Shown here piece by piece: positions 36,140 to 45,182 of a DNA stretch of 50,794 nucleotides. Within the stretch, counting starts at the first letter, position 1, and every line of letters starts with the position of its first letter. Source of the DNA: Beijerinckiaceae bacterium (GTDB lineage: Bacteria > Bacteroidota > Bacteroidia > Chitinophagales > Chitinophagaceae); contig CAJCIQ010000169.1 of assembly GCA_903970475.1 (NCBI GenBank), positions 1-50,794 of the forward strand, read 5' to 3'. The position numbers and the translations under genes are program-made. Under the pieces are notes generated by a model that ran no database searches, had not been told where the DNA came from, and worked only from the letters and a program-made list of their open reading frames with translations.

Positions 36140-38251
36140 ATGATAAACATTGCATTAGTAGGAAATCCCAATAGCGGCAAAAGTTCACTTTTCAATGCCC
36201 TTACAGGTCTGAAACAAAAAGTCGGCAATTTTCCCGGGGTTACGGTAGATAAGAAGACCGGCAGCAGTGTCATCAGCGAACAACTTACAGCCAGCATCAT
36301 AGACCTTCCGGGAACCTATAGCCTATACCCTAAAAGGGCCGATGAATGGGTAACCTATGAAGTATTAATGCAACCGGATATCAAGGTTCGTCCAGATATG
36401 GTGGTTCTCATTGCCGATGCCAGCAACCTGAAAAGGAACCTGCTGTTTTGCTCTCAGATGATAGATATGAAAATTCCCCTGGTCATAGGCCTATCCATGA
36501 TGGACATTGCCAAAAAGAAGGGAATTGAAATAGATATACCTGGGCTGGAAAGGGATTTAGGCGTTCCCATCGTACCTATCAATCCGCGCAAGGAAAAAGG
36601 ATTGAATCAACTCAAAAAGGCCATCCAGGATACAGCTAAACAGCTATACAAAGCTCCTTCCCGGGATTTCATAGCCAACCATGAACTAGCCCCGGAAACA
36701 GTACAAGCCCTTAAACAGGAAATACACGGGATTAGTGATTACATGGCGATCCATTACCTGATCAATACAAACCATATCCCCCTGGATGCCGAACAAAAAG
36801 CGGCTATCCACAGTGCCAAAGAACAGTATCCTTTCAATGCCACCAAGGTCCAGGCGGAGGAGATTATGCAGCGCTATGCAAGGATCAAGCAGGTTATGTC
36901 CAATAATATAGTAGAAAAAGACCCATTGCAGAAAGCCTTGTTTACAGAAAGCCTGGACAAGATTCTCTTGCATAGAACCTGGGGATATCTGATATTATTG
37001 GGGGTTTTATTCTTGCTGTTTCAAAGTATATTCTGGATAGCTTCCTTTCCCATGGACGCCATCGAATGGTCCTTTGCCCAATTAACGGGGTGGTTGGGCG
37101 GGATCTTACCTTCTGCGTGGTGGAGTGATTTATTCCTAAATGGCATATTGGCAGGTTTGAGCGGAATTATGGTGTTTGTTCCCCAGATAATGATCCTATT
37201 CGGACTGATTACCTTGTTGGAAGACACAGGGTATATGGCCCGCATCAGCTTCCTGACCGATAAGCTGATGCGAAAAGTAGGTATGAATGGAAAAAGCGTC
37301 ATGCCCTTGATCAGTGGATTTGCTTGTGCCGTACCTGCCATCATGAGTACCCGCAACATTGAAAACCGCAAAGAGCGCCTGTTAACCATCATGGTCACCC
37401 CTTTAATGAGCTGCTCTGCCCGACTTCCTGTTTATACCATTTTAATAGCCTTGGTCATTCCCCAGAAATACTATTTTGGTTTTTTGAGCATACAGGGTTT
37501 GGTTATGATGGGATTATACCTACTAGGCGTTGTCATGGCGCTAACGGTGTCTTATGTCTTCAAAAAGATTATTAAGATCCAGGAAAGAAGCTTTTTTATC
37601 CTGGAGTTACCCGTATATCGCGCGCCCCGATGGAAAAATATGTTTATCACCATGTGGGAAAAAGCCAGGATATTCCTAAAGGATGCAGGACAAGTCATCA
37701 TGATCATCTCCTTAATCCTTTGGGCTTTGAGTACTTTTGGACCTCATAAGGATATGCAGGCGGTAAGGGACAAATATGAAGTCCTGGTCAAACAAAATCC
37801 TTCCCAGGGAAATGAACTGGATAAGGCAGAAAAATCTGAGCTCCTTGCCAATTCCTATGCAGGAAAGTTGGGAAAAAGTATTGAGCCTGTCATCACCCCA
37901 CTAGGCTTTGATTGGAAAATAGGCATAGCCTTGATTACTTCCCTGGCTGCTCGTGAAGTGTTTGTAGGTACCATGGCAACCTTGTACAGCGTAGGGGAGG
38001 ATCATTCCGGTGATCAGCTTACCCTCAGACAAAAAATGGCCATGGCTAAGGAGGAGGATGGTTCTAAAGTATATACACTTGGTACCGGTTTATCGCTAAT
38101 GATCTTTTATGTCCTGGCGATGCAATGCATGAGCACCCTGGCTGTGGTTAAAAGAGAAACCAGGAGCTGGAAATGGCCGGCCATCCAGTTAGTATATATG
38201 ACGGGATTGGCTTATTTGATGAGCTTTATCGCCTATCACCTGTTCCGGTAG
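36140..38251 (+). CDS. feoB: Ferrous iron transporter FeoB
   Basis: A protein of 703 residues. The N-terminal G domain (1-160) has Walker A GNPNSGKSS, G2/switch GNFPGVTVDKK and DLPGTYSL. The guanine-specificity box reads SMMD in place of the usual NxxD. A helical spacer with the GDI domain follows, then the membrane part: two Gate repeats (SGFACAVPAIMSTR and SLAAREVFVGTMATLY motifs) and about ten helices. It imports Fe2+ across the inner membrane with GTP. Convergent with nadA, with three bases between the stops. feoA lies 10.6 kb away. Confidence 0.95.
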   Translation: MINIALVGNPNSGKSSLFNALTGLKQKVGNFPGVTVDKKTGSSVISEQLTASIIDLPGTYSLYPKRADEWVTYEVLMQPDIKVRPDMVVLIADASNLKRNLLFCSQMIDMKIPLVIGLSMMDIAKKKGIEIDIPGLERDLGVPIVPINPRKEKGLNQLKKAIQDTAKQLYKAPSRDFIANHELAPETVQALKQEIHGISDYMAIHYLINTNHIPLDAEQKAAIHSAKEQYPFNATKVQAEEIMQRYARIKQVMSNNIVEKDPLQKALFTESLDKILLHRTWGYLILLGVLFLLFQSIFWIASFPMDAIEWSFAQLTGWLGGILPSAWWSDLFLNGILAGLSGIMVFVPQIMILFGLITLLEDTGYMARISFLTDKLMRKVGMNGKSVMPLISGFACAVPAIMSTRNIENRKERLLTIMVTPLMSCSARLPVYTILIALVIPQKYYFGFLSIQGLVMMGLYLLGVVMALTVSYVFKKIIKIQERSFFILELPVYRAPRWKNMFITMWEKARIFLKDAGQVIMIISLILWALSTFGPHKDMQAVRDKYEVLVKQNPSQGNELDKAEKSELLANSYAGKLGKSIEPVITPLGFDWKIGIALITSLAAREVFVGTMATLYSVGEDHSGDQLTLRQKMAMAKEEDGSKVYTLGTGLSLMIFYVLAMQCMSTLAVVKRETRSWKWPAIQLVYMTGLAYLMSFIAYHLFR

Positions 38252-38254
38252 GTT

Positions 38255-39274
38255 TTATCCCCCAATTAATCCCGCCTTGCGGCTTATATCAAGCATCCTT
38301 TCCATCGGTTTACGGGCAGCTTCCCGAAGATTTTCCTCCATAATGATTTCTGGGAGTTCATACTCCATGCACAAATACACTTTCTCAAGGGTATTGAGCT
38401 TCATATAGGGACAATCGTTGCAAGCGCAGTTATTATCCGGGGGAGCAGGTATGAAGGTCTTTAAGGGGCTTTCTTTTTGCATCTGGTGCAGTATGCCGGA
38501 TTCAGTCACCACGATATAGGCTTGGGAGCTGTCCGTCTGGGAATATTTGAGCAACTGGGTCGTAGATCCTATGAAATCGGCCACTTTCAGCACCGCCTCT
38601 TCACATTCGGGGTGGGCGATTACCTTGGCTTCCGGGTGTCTAACTTTCAGGCGGGTGATTTTTTCCAGTGAAAAGATCTCATGGACCATGCAGGCCCCGT
38701 TCCACAACAGCATATTCCTTCCTGTCTTCTTATTGAGATAGCCACCCAGGTTCTTATCGGGAGCAAAAATGATGGGTTGACCTTCGGGTAAGCTCTCTAT
38801 AATTTTTTCTGCATTGGAGCTCGTGCAAATAATATCGCTGAGTGCTTTTATCTCCGCTGTGCAATTGATATAAGAAATCACCACATGGTCCGGGTGTTCC
38901 TCCTTAAACTTTTTAAACAGAGGGGCAGGTGCTGAATCCGCCAAACTGCAACCTGCTTTCAGATCGGGTAAGACTACTTTCTTTCCAGGATTCAAAATTT
39001 TGGCCGTCTCCGCCATAAAATGAACACCTGCAAACACGATCATGTCAGCGGTCGTCTTGGCCGCGGCCTGAGCCAGCCCCAAACTGTCACCAATGTAGTC
39101 TGCCACGTCCTGAATATCGGGTTCCTGGTAATAGTGAGCGAGTACAACTGCATTCTTTTCTTTTTTGAGTCTTTGAATCTCTTCGAAAAAATCCATTTTC
39201 ACATCCAAATCTATGTCAAGAAACCCCGCATTATTCAAATTTTTTTTCGCTGAAGCCAGAGCAAAGTTTTCCAT
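38255..39274 (-). CDS. nadA: Quinolinate synthase NadA
   Basis: A [4Fe-4S] enzyme of 339 residues that condenses iminoaspartate with dihydroxyacetone phosphate into quinolinate, first step of the NAD ring. Motifs: [23 protein letters not shown] (dihydroxyacetone-phosphate binding), [14 protein letters not shown], cluster cysteines in [16 protein letters not shown] and [12 protein letters not shown]. The N-terminal 26 residues before the core are typical in this phylum. nadB and nadC are not in the window. It borders the proposed replication origin and is transcribed away from it. Confidence 0.96.
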   Translation of the reverse strand: MENFALASAKKNLNNAGFLDIDLDVKMDFFEEIQRLKKEKNAVVLAHYYQEPDIQDVADYIGDSLGLAQAAAKTTADMIVFAGVHFMAETAKILNPGKKVVLPDLKAGCSLADSAPAPLFKKFKEEHPDHVVISYINCTAEIKALSDIICTSSNAEKIIESLPEGQPIIFAPDKNLGGYLNKKTGRNMLLWNGACMVHEIFSLEKITRLKVRHPEAKVIAHPECEEAVLKVADFIGSTTQLLKYSQTDSSQAYIVVTESGILHQMQKESPLKTFIPAPPDNNCACNDCPYMKLNTLEKVYLCMEYELPEIIMEENLREAARKPMERMLDISRKAGLIGG

Positions 39275-39325
39275 AGTAGTATTAATATCTTTCTTATTTA
39301 TTTAAAAGAACCTATTATTATTAGG
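39275..39325. other. AT-rich tract, candidate DNA-unwinding element
   Basis: The 51 bases from 39275 are overwhelmingly A and T (runs such as TATTAATATCTTTCTTATTT and TATTATTATT) and lie immediately beside the first strong DnaA box, the usual arrangement for the strand-opening site in bacterial origins. Confidence 0.5.
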
Positions 39326-39335
39326 AGTGTGGATT

Positions 39336-39344
39336 TGTGGATAA
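39336..39344 (-). other. Perfect DnaA box
   Basis: TGTGGATAA, the exact complement of TTATCCACA, next to the AT-rich tract. A weaker overlapping box (TGTGGATTT, 39328-39336) adjoins it in the same orientation. Confidence 0.8.
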
Positions 39345-39626
39345 CCCATATTTTTCCTTCCATAAAGGTAGGTTATCCCCCACAATTCACAGGTATCCAC
39401 ATTTCATTCACAGCCAACATTCTACCGTGTATTACTATATACTCCCCTTATTCACTAAAGTGCATAAATCTTGTAAGTGGATAAGTACACCATTGTGCAC
39501 ATGTGTAAAAGGGGGGGTACGAAAGTGGATAAAGGTTGGGTTATACACCGGCCTCCTCCGGCACCCCTGTTAGTACCTGTATTTATAATCAACTTATGCA
39601 CCGGTGCTAAGGCCAATTACCCCCAG

Positions 39627-39635
39627 TTATCCACA
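39627..39635 (+). other. Perfect DnaA box
   Basis: Exact TTATCCACA in the right half of the origin region, in the opposite orientation to the left box. Confidence 0.8.
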
Positions 39636-39796
39636 GAAAAGAGTGGAAATGCACAGGGTGTTGGGGATAAACTCAATATGTTTCACGCGTGGAACGAAAC
39701 GAATGCTTTTTTTACGGACTTTTGCCTTCCTTCCCCTTAAATCCCTCTTTTTCCCAAATTTTATGCCTTCCTGGCACGGAATAACGTTTTTTCCTG

Positions 39797-39804
39797 TAGG
39801 TTTG
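39797..39804 (+). promoter_or_regulatory. -7 box of the PpiD-like gene
   Basis: TAGGTTTG is an exact TAnnTTTG 34 bases upstream of the ATG. No TTTG at the usual -33 distance. Confidence 0.42.
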
Positions 39805-39838
39805 CCCCCACCAAAAAAAGGTAGTACAATACATATAT

Positions 39839-41998
39839 ATGTCAGTTATTCAGAAAATCAGGGATAAGTATGCCGCAGTAGCCATTGCTACGATTGCAAT
39901 TGCCATGGTGGGCTTTATATTAATTGACGCCCTCAGCCAAAGAGGTGGTGGTAGTGTATTCAGCAAGGATATCAATACCCTGGGAAAGGTAAACGGAGAG
40001 AAGCTCGGTCGCATTGACTTTGAAAATCAACTCAAAAGGGCCGAAGAAAAGTATCAGCAACAAGGGCTTACCGTCAACGAAGACGTTAGGGAAGAAATCA
40101 ACAATGCGCTTTGGGGTTCCATGGTTGAAAGGACATTGTTGAATCAGGAAACAGAGAAACTTGGTTTGGTCTATACAGATAAAGAACTGGAGTCCCTGAT
40201 CTATGGACCCAATCCTCCTGAAGGTTTCCGTCAACAGCGGTTTGCCAACCCTCAAACTGGTCAGTATGATCCTTCTTTGGTGGCTGATTATATACGTAGG
40301 GTAAAACGGATGTCCGATACTTCTCAGGAAAGGATGGGACTGGAAGATTACCTGTACAATCAGGTTACCAATCAGGCTTTAAGGGAAAAATACCTGATCT
40401 TACTCATGGGTGCTTCCTATTATCCAAAATGGTTAGCTGAAAAGGATAACCAGGATAATTCAGCCATTGCCAGCATTTCCTATACAGGCGTTCCTTATGC
40501 AATGATTGCTGACTCAAGTGTTCCTGTCAGCGAAAGTCAGATTAATGATTATATCTCTGCCCACAAGGAAGCGTTTAACAGCACCGAAGCCGCCCGTGTT
40601 ATTAATTATGTGATTTTCGATGCGGATGCCTCTTCTAAAGACAGTGCCGCCATTTTGTCCGGGTTACTGGCATTGAAACAAGGATTTTCAGAAACCAAAG
40701 ATGCGCAAGGTTACCTCAACCAGAACGGAAGCAGTATATCATATTATGATGGGTTTGTAGGTAAATCCGTCATTCAGAACCCCAATAAAGATTCCATCCT
40801 CTCTCTGCCTATAGGCGGCTTGTTTGGACCTTACCTCGATGGGGCTGCCGGCAATGCCAACTATGTGATTGCTAAAATGATCGATAAAAAGGATTTCCCT
40901 GATTCGGTAAAAACCCATTTTATCCTTATCTCCAACCAGAATGGTCAGTTGCCGGATAGTATCGTGAAAGCAAAAGCAGATAGCATTGCTGCTGTAGCTC
41001 AAAAGGGTGGTGATTTCGCTACCCTGGCTGCCCAGGTTTCTGATCAGCAGGGTACTGATAAAGGAAAAGAAAATACGATCGCCTATAATCAGGCTTACCC
41101 ACTCAATGGGCAGCCTGCATTGCCCAAAGAATTCGCCGATTTCCTGTTCACAGGTAAAGTTGGAGAAAAGAAAGCCATCAAAGCGGAGGGGTATGGTTAT
41201 ATCTATGCCGAAATCCTGGAACAAAAGAACATAGAACCTTATTATAAAGTGGCCTACCTCGCCAAGGATATACAACCTTCCGACGAAACGACGACGACCG
41301 CAAACAGTGCCGCCACTGGTTTCGCCGCTGACGCTCAGAATAAGAACTTATTTGAAGAAACAGCAAGGGATCATAAATTGGTGATCCGCACGGCAACGGT
41401 AAAGGAAACCGATTATCAGGTTCCTGGTATCGGCCAGGCGCGTAGGATCGTGAAGTGGGCTTTTGACAGCAAAAAGGGAGCTATTGGAGACCCTGAAGCG
41501 TTTGGCAACAAATTCGTCGTGGCTACTTTGGCTGGTATTCAAGACGCCGGACTTCCAACCGGTACCTATGCCAGAACCCTGGTTGAAAATAGTGTTCGTC
41601 GCGAACTGAAAGCAAAACAAATCATTGATAAACTGGGACCGGTTACTGACTTAAGCGCAGTAGCCAACAAATATCCCAATGCAACCGTGTTACATGCTGA
41701 TAGTGTCGGATTTGCTTCTACCATGGTACCTCAGGTAGGAAATGAACCCAAACTGGTTGGTGCCATTTTCTATAAGGGAAATCTGAACAAAGTGTCCAGC
41801 CCGATCCAAGGGAATGCTGGTGTATTCCTGGTAAAAACAGAAAGTGTTACCAGTGTACCCAACCAAAATAATACTTATCAGTTGTTGCGCCAGAATATGG
41901 AAGGCAATATGAGGAACAACATCGGCTATCACGCCTTGGAAGGACTCAAAACAGCCGCCAAAATTGTGGACGACAGGTTGACTTTCTACGGCAACTAG
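39839..41998 (+). CDS. PpiD/SurA-like membrane-anchored peptidyl-prolyl isomerase
   Basis: A protein of 719 residues. One N-terminal membrane helix (about 12-32, AAVAIATIAIAMVGFILIDAL) anchors a large periplasmic chaperone. The SurA_N-type helical region follows (about 40-250), then a parvulin/PPIC domain (about 345-455: HFILISNQNGQLPDS ... FATLAAQVSDQQGTDKGKENTIAYNQ ... PKEFADFLFTGKVGEKKAI), then a second, degenerate parvulin-like repeat to the C-terminus. It helps fold outer-membrane and secreted proteins as they leave the translocon. It is the first gene to the right of oriC, transcribed with the leading strand. Confidence 0.9.
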   Translation: MSVIQKIRDKYAAVAIATIAIAMVGFILIDALSQRGGGSVFSKDINTLGKVNGEKLGRIDFENQLKRAEEKYQQQGLTVNEDVREEINNALWGSMVERTLLNQETEKLGLVYTDKELESLIYGPNPPEGFRQQRFANPQTGQYDPSLVADYIRRVKRMSDTSQERMGLEDYLYNQVTNQALREKYLILLMGASYYPKWLAEKDNQDNSAIASISYTGVPYAMIADSSVPVSESQINDYISAHKEAFNSTEAARVINYVIFDADASSKDSAAILSGLLALKQGFSETKDAQGYLNQNGSSISYYDGFVGKSVIQNPNKDSILSLPIGGLFGPYLDGAAGNANYVIAKMIDKKDFPDSVKTHFILISNQNGQLPDSIVKAKADSIAAVAQKGGDFATLAAQVSDQQGTDKGKENTIAYNQAYPLNGQPALPKEFADFLFTGKVGEKKAIKAEGYGYIYAEILEQKNIEPYYKVAYLAKDIQPSDETTTTANSAATGFAADAQNKNLFEETARDHKLVIRTATVKETDYQVPGIGQARRIVKWAFDSKKGAIGDPEAFGNKFVVATLAGIQDAGLPTGTYARTLVENSVRRELKAKQIIDKLGPVTDLSAVANKYPNATVLHADSVGFASTMVPQVGNEPKLVGAIFYKGNLNKVSSPIQGNAGVFLVKTESVTSVPNQNNTYQLLRQNMEGNMRNNIGYHALEGLKTAAKIVDDRLTFYGN

Positions 41999-42028
41999 GA
42001 TTCAAAAGGGAATTGGTAACTTTGTTTC

Positions 42029-42538
42029 ATGTCTGACGTCATTGTGAACAAGGTTGCGGAGAGCGGACTCATCAGTCTGGATCTCCAGGATTATCTCCCA
42101 ACGGAGAATCAATTAGCGGCTTTCGATCTTAAAGAATACCTTTTTATGGGGATGATCTTGAAGGAAAAAGACTTCAGATCATCCCTTTTATCTTTGGACT
42201 GGTCTGCCTTCGACCAGAAATGGGTAGCCGTGTATTGTTCAGCGGAGGCCATCATACCCAATTGGGCCTATATGCTCATCGCAACCCGACTGGAGCCTAT
42301 TGCTAAAGGCATTTTCATGGGTAGCCCCGAATCATTGATACAATCTTTGCTGGTAAAAAATATCGGAGAACTCGATGCGGCAGTTTTTTTGGATCAACGT
42401 GTGGTTATCAAAGGCTGTGGAGACCAGACAGTAAGCGCAGATGCCTATGTAGCCATTACCCAAAAGCTGAGGCCGGTGGTAAAAAGCATCATGTACGGAG
42501 AGCCCTGCTCTACGGTACCGGTGTATAAGAAGAAATAA
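42029..42538 (+). CDS. DUF2480 family protein
   Basis: A cytoplasmic protein of 169 residues, highly conserved in Bacteroidota and of unknown function. Recognisable blocks: VNKVAESGLISLDL at the N-terminus, FDLKEYLFMGMILKEKDFR, VAVYCSAEAIIPNWAYMLIATRL, DQRVVIKGCGDQTV and the C-terminal RPVVKSIMYGEPCSTVPVYK. It lies 30 bases after the PpiD-like gene. The conserved cysteines in CSAEA, KGCGD and EPCST would fit a metal or redox role, but this is inference only. Confidence 0.9.
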   Translation: MSDVIVNKVAESGLISLDLQDYLPTENQLAAFDLKEYLFMGMILKEKDFRSSLLSLDWSAFDQKWVAVYCSAEAIIPNWAYMLIATRLEPIAKGIFMGSPESLIQSLLVKNIGELDAAVFLDQRVVIKGCGDQTVSADAYVAITQKLRPVVKSIMYGEPCSTVPVYKKK

Positions 42539-42594
42539 GGCCCACGCTTTGACACCACCCCGCTGAAGGCGGACAAAGGCACCGGGCCGCCCGC

Positions 42595-43743
42595 CTAGCG
42601 CAGTTTCCGCAGCCGAAGCGCCGCTTCTTCCAGCGTCTTTTCCGCCTTGGCAAAGCAGAACCGGATCACTTTATCGTCTTTTCCGTCCCGGTAAAAGACA
42701 GAAACGGGAATAACAGCCACCCCATGATCTTTGGTCAACCGCACAGAGAACTCCTTATCGTCTTCCTGGCTGAAGTGTTTATAGGAAGCCAGAATAAAAT
42801 AGCTGCCTTTGCTGTCCAAAAACGCAAAAGGGCTATCCCGCATTAGTTCCAGGAAATAATCCCTTTTTGCCTGAAAAAAGCCAGGCAGGCTTTCGTAGGC
42901 TTCATAATTATCCAGATAGGTAGCCAGGGCAACCTGAGCGGGGGTATTGGTGCTGAAACAATTGAATTGATGGACTTTTCTGAACTCTTTGGTTAACCAG
43001 GCCGGAGCCACACAGTACCCGATTTTCCAACCCGTACAATGATAGGATTTCCCAAAACTGGAACAGGCAAAGGCCCTTTCCCGGAGCTCCGGATAACGTA
43101 AAATGCTCTGATGCTGATAACCGTCGAAGGTGATGTGTTCATACACCTCATCACTGAGGATCAATATGCGGGTGCCCCTAACCATGTCTTGTAACTCCAG
43201 AAAATCGGACGCTTTCCAAACACTACCTGTTGGATTATGTGGGGTGTTGAGGATGAGCATACGGGTTTTGGTGGTTACGGCGGCCCTCACCCTTTCCCAG
43301 TCAATGCTATAGCTCGGGAATTGAAGGGGAACCGTTACCGCTATCCCCCCGTTGACTTCGATGGAGGGGATATAACTATCATAGGCAGGCTCCAGCACAA
43401 TTACCTCATCTCCAGGATGCAACACACAGGTTAAGGCCGTGTATAGGGCGTATGTTCCTCCGGGTGTTACGGTAATATTGGTTTCAGGGTCAACAGAGGC
43501 TCCGTACAGGCGTTCAATTTTGGAGGCAATTTGCCCGCGAAGCGGTATATACCCGTTCATATGGGTATATTGATTGGCTCCGGCGGACATAGCCTTCGAT
43601 ACTAAACCTATCAGGTCCGGGTCCATAGGAAAATCCGGAAAGCCCTGGGATAAGTTGATCGCATTGTGCTCCAGTGCCAGGGAAGACATTACGGTGAATA
43701 TGGTCGTTCCCACGTGGGGGAGTTTGCTAGGAAAGGCGTTCAT
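42595..43743 (-). CDS. PLP-dependent class I/II aminotransferase (methionine aminotransferase type)
   Basis: A fold-type I PLP enzyme of 382 residues. Signatures: INLSQGFPDFPMDPDL near the N-terminus, TPGGTYALYTAL, NTPHNPTGSVW, LSDEVYEHITFDG, and the lysine that forms the Schiff base in SSFGKSYHCTGWKIGY. It best resembles YbdL-type methionine (or kynurenine) aminotransferases, which transaminate ketomethiobutyrate in methionine salvage. It is followed on the same strand by a second aminotransferase gene located upstream (43781-45037), 37 bases away, so the two are probably co-transcribed. Substrate unproven. Confidence 0.85.
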   Translation of the reverse strand: MNAFPSKLPHVGTTIFTVMSSLALEHNAINLSQGFPDFPMDPDLIGLVSKAMSAGANQYTHMNGYIPLRGQIASKIERLYGASVDPETNITVTPGGTYALYTALTCVLHPGDEVIVLEPAYDSYIPSIEVNGGIAVTVPLQFPSYSIDWERVRAAVTTKTRMLILNTPHNPTGSVWKASDFLELQDMVRGTRILILSDEVYEHITFDGYQHQSILRYPELRERAFACSSFGKSYHCTGWKIGYCVAPAWLTKEFRKVHQFNCFSTNTPAQVALATYLDNYEAYESLPGFFQAKRDYFLELMRDSPFAFLDSKGSYFILASYKHFSQEDDKEFSVRLTKDHGVAVIPVSVFYRDGKDDKVIRFCFAKAEKTLEEAALRLRKLR

Positions 43744-43780
43744 GTATCAAATGGGGTTATGGGTACCTTTGCGCCTGGGT

Positions 43781-45037
43781 CTAGTGTAGGGCCTCTAATG
43801 CCTTACGCACGGCACCCAGCATTTCCGGAATCTCCTCTTTTTTGCAAGTACCGACACTCAGGCGATACCAATCAGACTGCTTACCAGCCCCAAAACTGGA
43901 AAAGGGAACAACCGCCAAGCCGGCCTTATCTAAAATGTAAGAGGTCACCTCTTCCTGGTTAGATAATCGTTTTCCTTCTTCGGTACTCTTGCCGACCAAC
44001 CCGAATCGAATGGTCAGGTAAATGGCCGCCTGCGGGGCAACCGCATCCACGGCAAAGCCTGATTCCCGGAGCTCCATAAAACCTTTGTAGATCAGGTTCA
44101 GTCGCTCTTCCAGTTCGGCCTTGAAATGAAACAGGTAATGATCCACCTTTTCCTTTTGCAATAAAAACAGGGCGGTAGCCCTTTGTTCTGCCATGGGCGC
44201 CCAGGCCCCCATATGAGAAAGAATGGCCTTCATTTTAGCAATCACTGTGCTTGGTCCGAGTGCCCAACCCACGCGTAGTCCTGTTGCTGCAAAAACTTTA
44301 CTGATCCCATCTATGAAAATGGTTGTCTCTTTTAACTCCGGACGAAGGGAAACAGGGTTGTAGTGTTCGGTATTTCCATAAGTAAGGGTCCAATACATCT
44401 GGTCATACATGATGAACAGTTTTTTCTGATCGGGCCCCCTGCGCAGATTTTCTTCTACAACAGCGTCGCAGATAGATTGCAGTTCCGCCTTACTGAAAAC
44501 CGTACCTGTGGGATTCTGAGGAGAACAGAGCGCCAGCAGCGTTGCATTCTTTAGTAAAGGTTTGATCTGGGCCGCAGTGGGCAGAAATTGCTGGTCTGGT
44601 GTGGTTTCTATTTGCACGTGCTCCCCCTCTACAAAGTGCACATAGTGGTTATTGTTCCAGGAGGGGACACCATAGATTACCTTTTCTCCTTTATCCACAA
44701 TGGCCCTGAATAGCGCATAGATCAAGGGTCTTCCCCCGGATGCAATGAGAATTTCTCCCGGAGAATAATGAATTCCTTCGCGTGCAGAAATAAACTGGCC
44801 GACGGACTCTCTGAGTTCCAGTATACCTTCGGCCGGAGGATATGTAGTGAATCCTTCCTTGTAAGCTTCATGTATGGCTTTTTCCAGGGCATCAGGAATG
44901 GGAAATATCCCTGAGTCAAAATCTCCGATGGTGAAGTTATAAATACGCCTGCCGGCGCGGATTTTATCCTTAATCTCGTTACCCAGCCTCACGATTTCAG
45001 AACCCTTGAGACTTTCAGATAGATGTGATAAATGCAT
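43781..45037 (-). CDS. PLP-dependent class I/II aminotransferase (aspartate aminotransferase type)
   Basis: A protein of 418 residues. PLP-enzyme landmarks: FTIGDFDSGIFPIPDAL, IASGGRPLIYALFRAI, GVPSWNNNHYVHF, ALCSPQNPTGTVF, IMYDQMYWTLTYG and the PLP lysine in IDGISKVFAATGLRVGWALG. The C-terminal arginine region is SDWYRLSVG. Sequence style is that of class I aspartate/aromatic aminotransferases. It lies directly upstream of the methionine-type enzyme, in the same direction. The amino donor and ketoacid cannot be fixed from sequence alone. Confidence 0.85.
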   Translation of the reverse strand: MHLSHLSESLKGSEIVRLGNEIKDKIRAGRRIYNFTIGDFDSGIFPIPDALEKAIHEAYKEGFTTYPPAEGILELRESVGQFISAREGIHYSPGEILIASGGRPLIYALFRAIVDKGEKVIYGVPSWNNNHYVHFVEGEHVQIETTPDQQFLPTAAQIKPLLKNATLLALCSPQNPTGTVFSKAELQSICDAVVEENLRRGPDQKKLFIMYDQMYWTLTYGNTEHYNPVSLRPELKETTIFIDGISKVFAATGLRVGWALGPSTVIAKMKAILSHMGAWAPMAEQRATALFLLQKEKVDHYLFHFKAELEERLNLIYKGFMELRESGFAVDAVAPQAAIYLTIRFGLVGKSTEEGKRLSNQEEVTSYILDKAGLAVVPFSSFGAGKQSDWYRLSVGTCKKEEIPEMLGAVRKALEALH

Positions 45038-45182
45038 AGCAAGAAAAAATTTGAGTAAAGGTACGCTGGAGGTATCAAAATCGGTTTTCCCCTTTGGTTT
45101 ATAAGTTTTGGAAGGCTATTGGCAAAATCTTTATAAATTGACGCCGAATTAGTGTACTATCCAATCAAATTGTAATAGAACT

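Larger units (their letters stand above)
39275..39800. other. Probable chromosomal replication origin (oriC)
   Basis: A 560-base gene-free stretch between divergent nadA and ppiD-like genes holds a dense cluster of DnaA boxes. Two are exact TTATCCACA (39336-39344 minus strand, 39627-39635 plus strand). Four have one mismatch (39393-39401, 39476-39484, 39524-39532, 39662-39670). Several have two (39373-39381, 39459-39467, 39541-39549, 39594-39602). An AT-rich stretch at 39275-39325 is a candidate unwinding element. dnaN is 5.3 kb away and parS sites lie 14-15 kb away. dnaA itself is not in the window, which is common in this phylum. Confidence 0.75.

Noticed and set aside
39679..39696. Palindrome-like TGTTTCACGCGTGGAACG as a third parS
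   Set aside because: The centre has an extra base (CACGCGTG instead of CACGTG) and the arms do not match; it is not expected to bind ParB.
39477..39867. Small plus-strand open frames inside the proposed origin
   Set aside because: They overlap DnaA boxes, have no start signals and read as low-complexity sequence; the region is better explained as oriC.
43703..43722. CACGTG core near the methionine-type aminotransferase start
   Set aside because: Flanks CCCACGTGGG do not fit parS.
43764..43771. TACCTTTG, a perfect -7 box on the plus strand
   Set aside because: No plus-strand gene follows; both flanking genes are on the minus strand, so it is probably chance.
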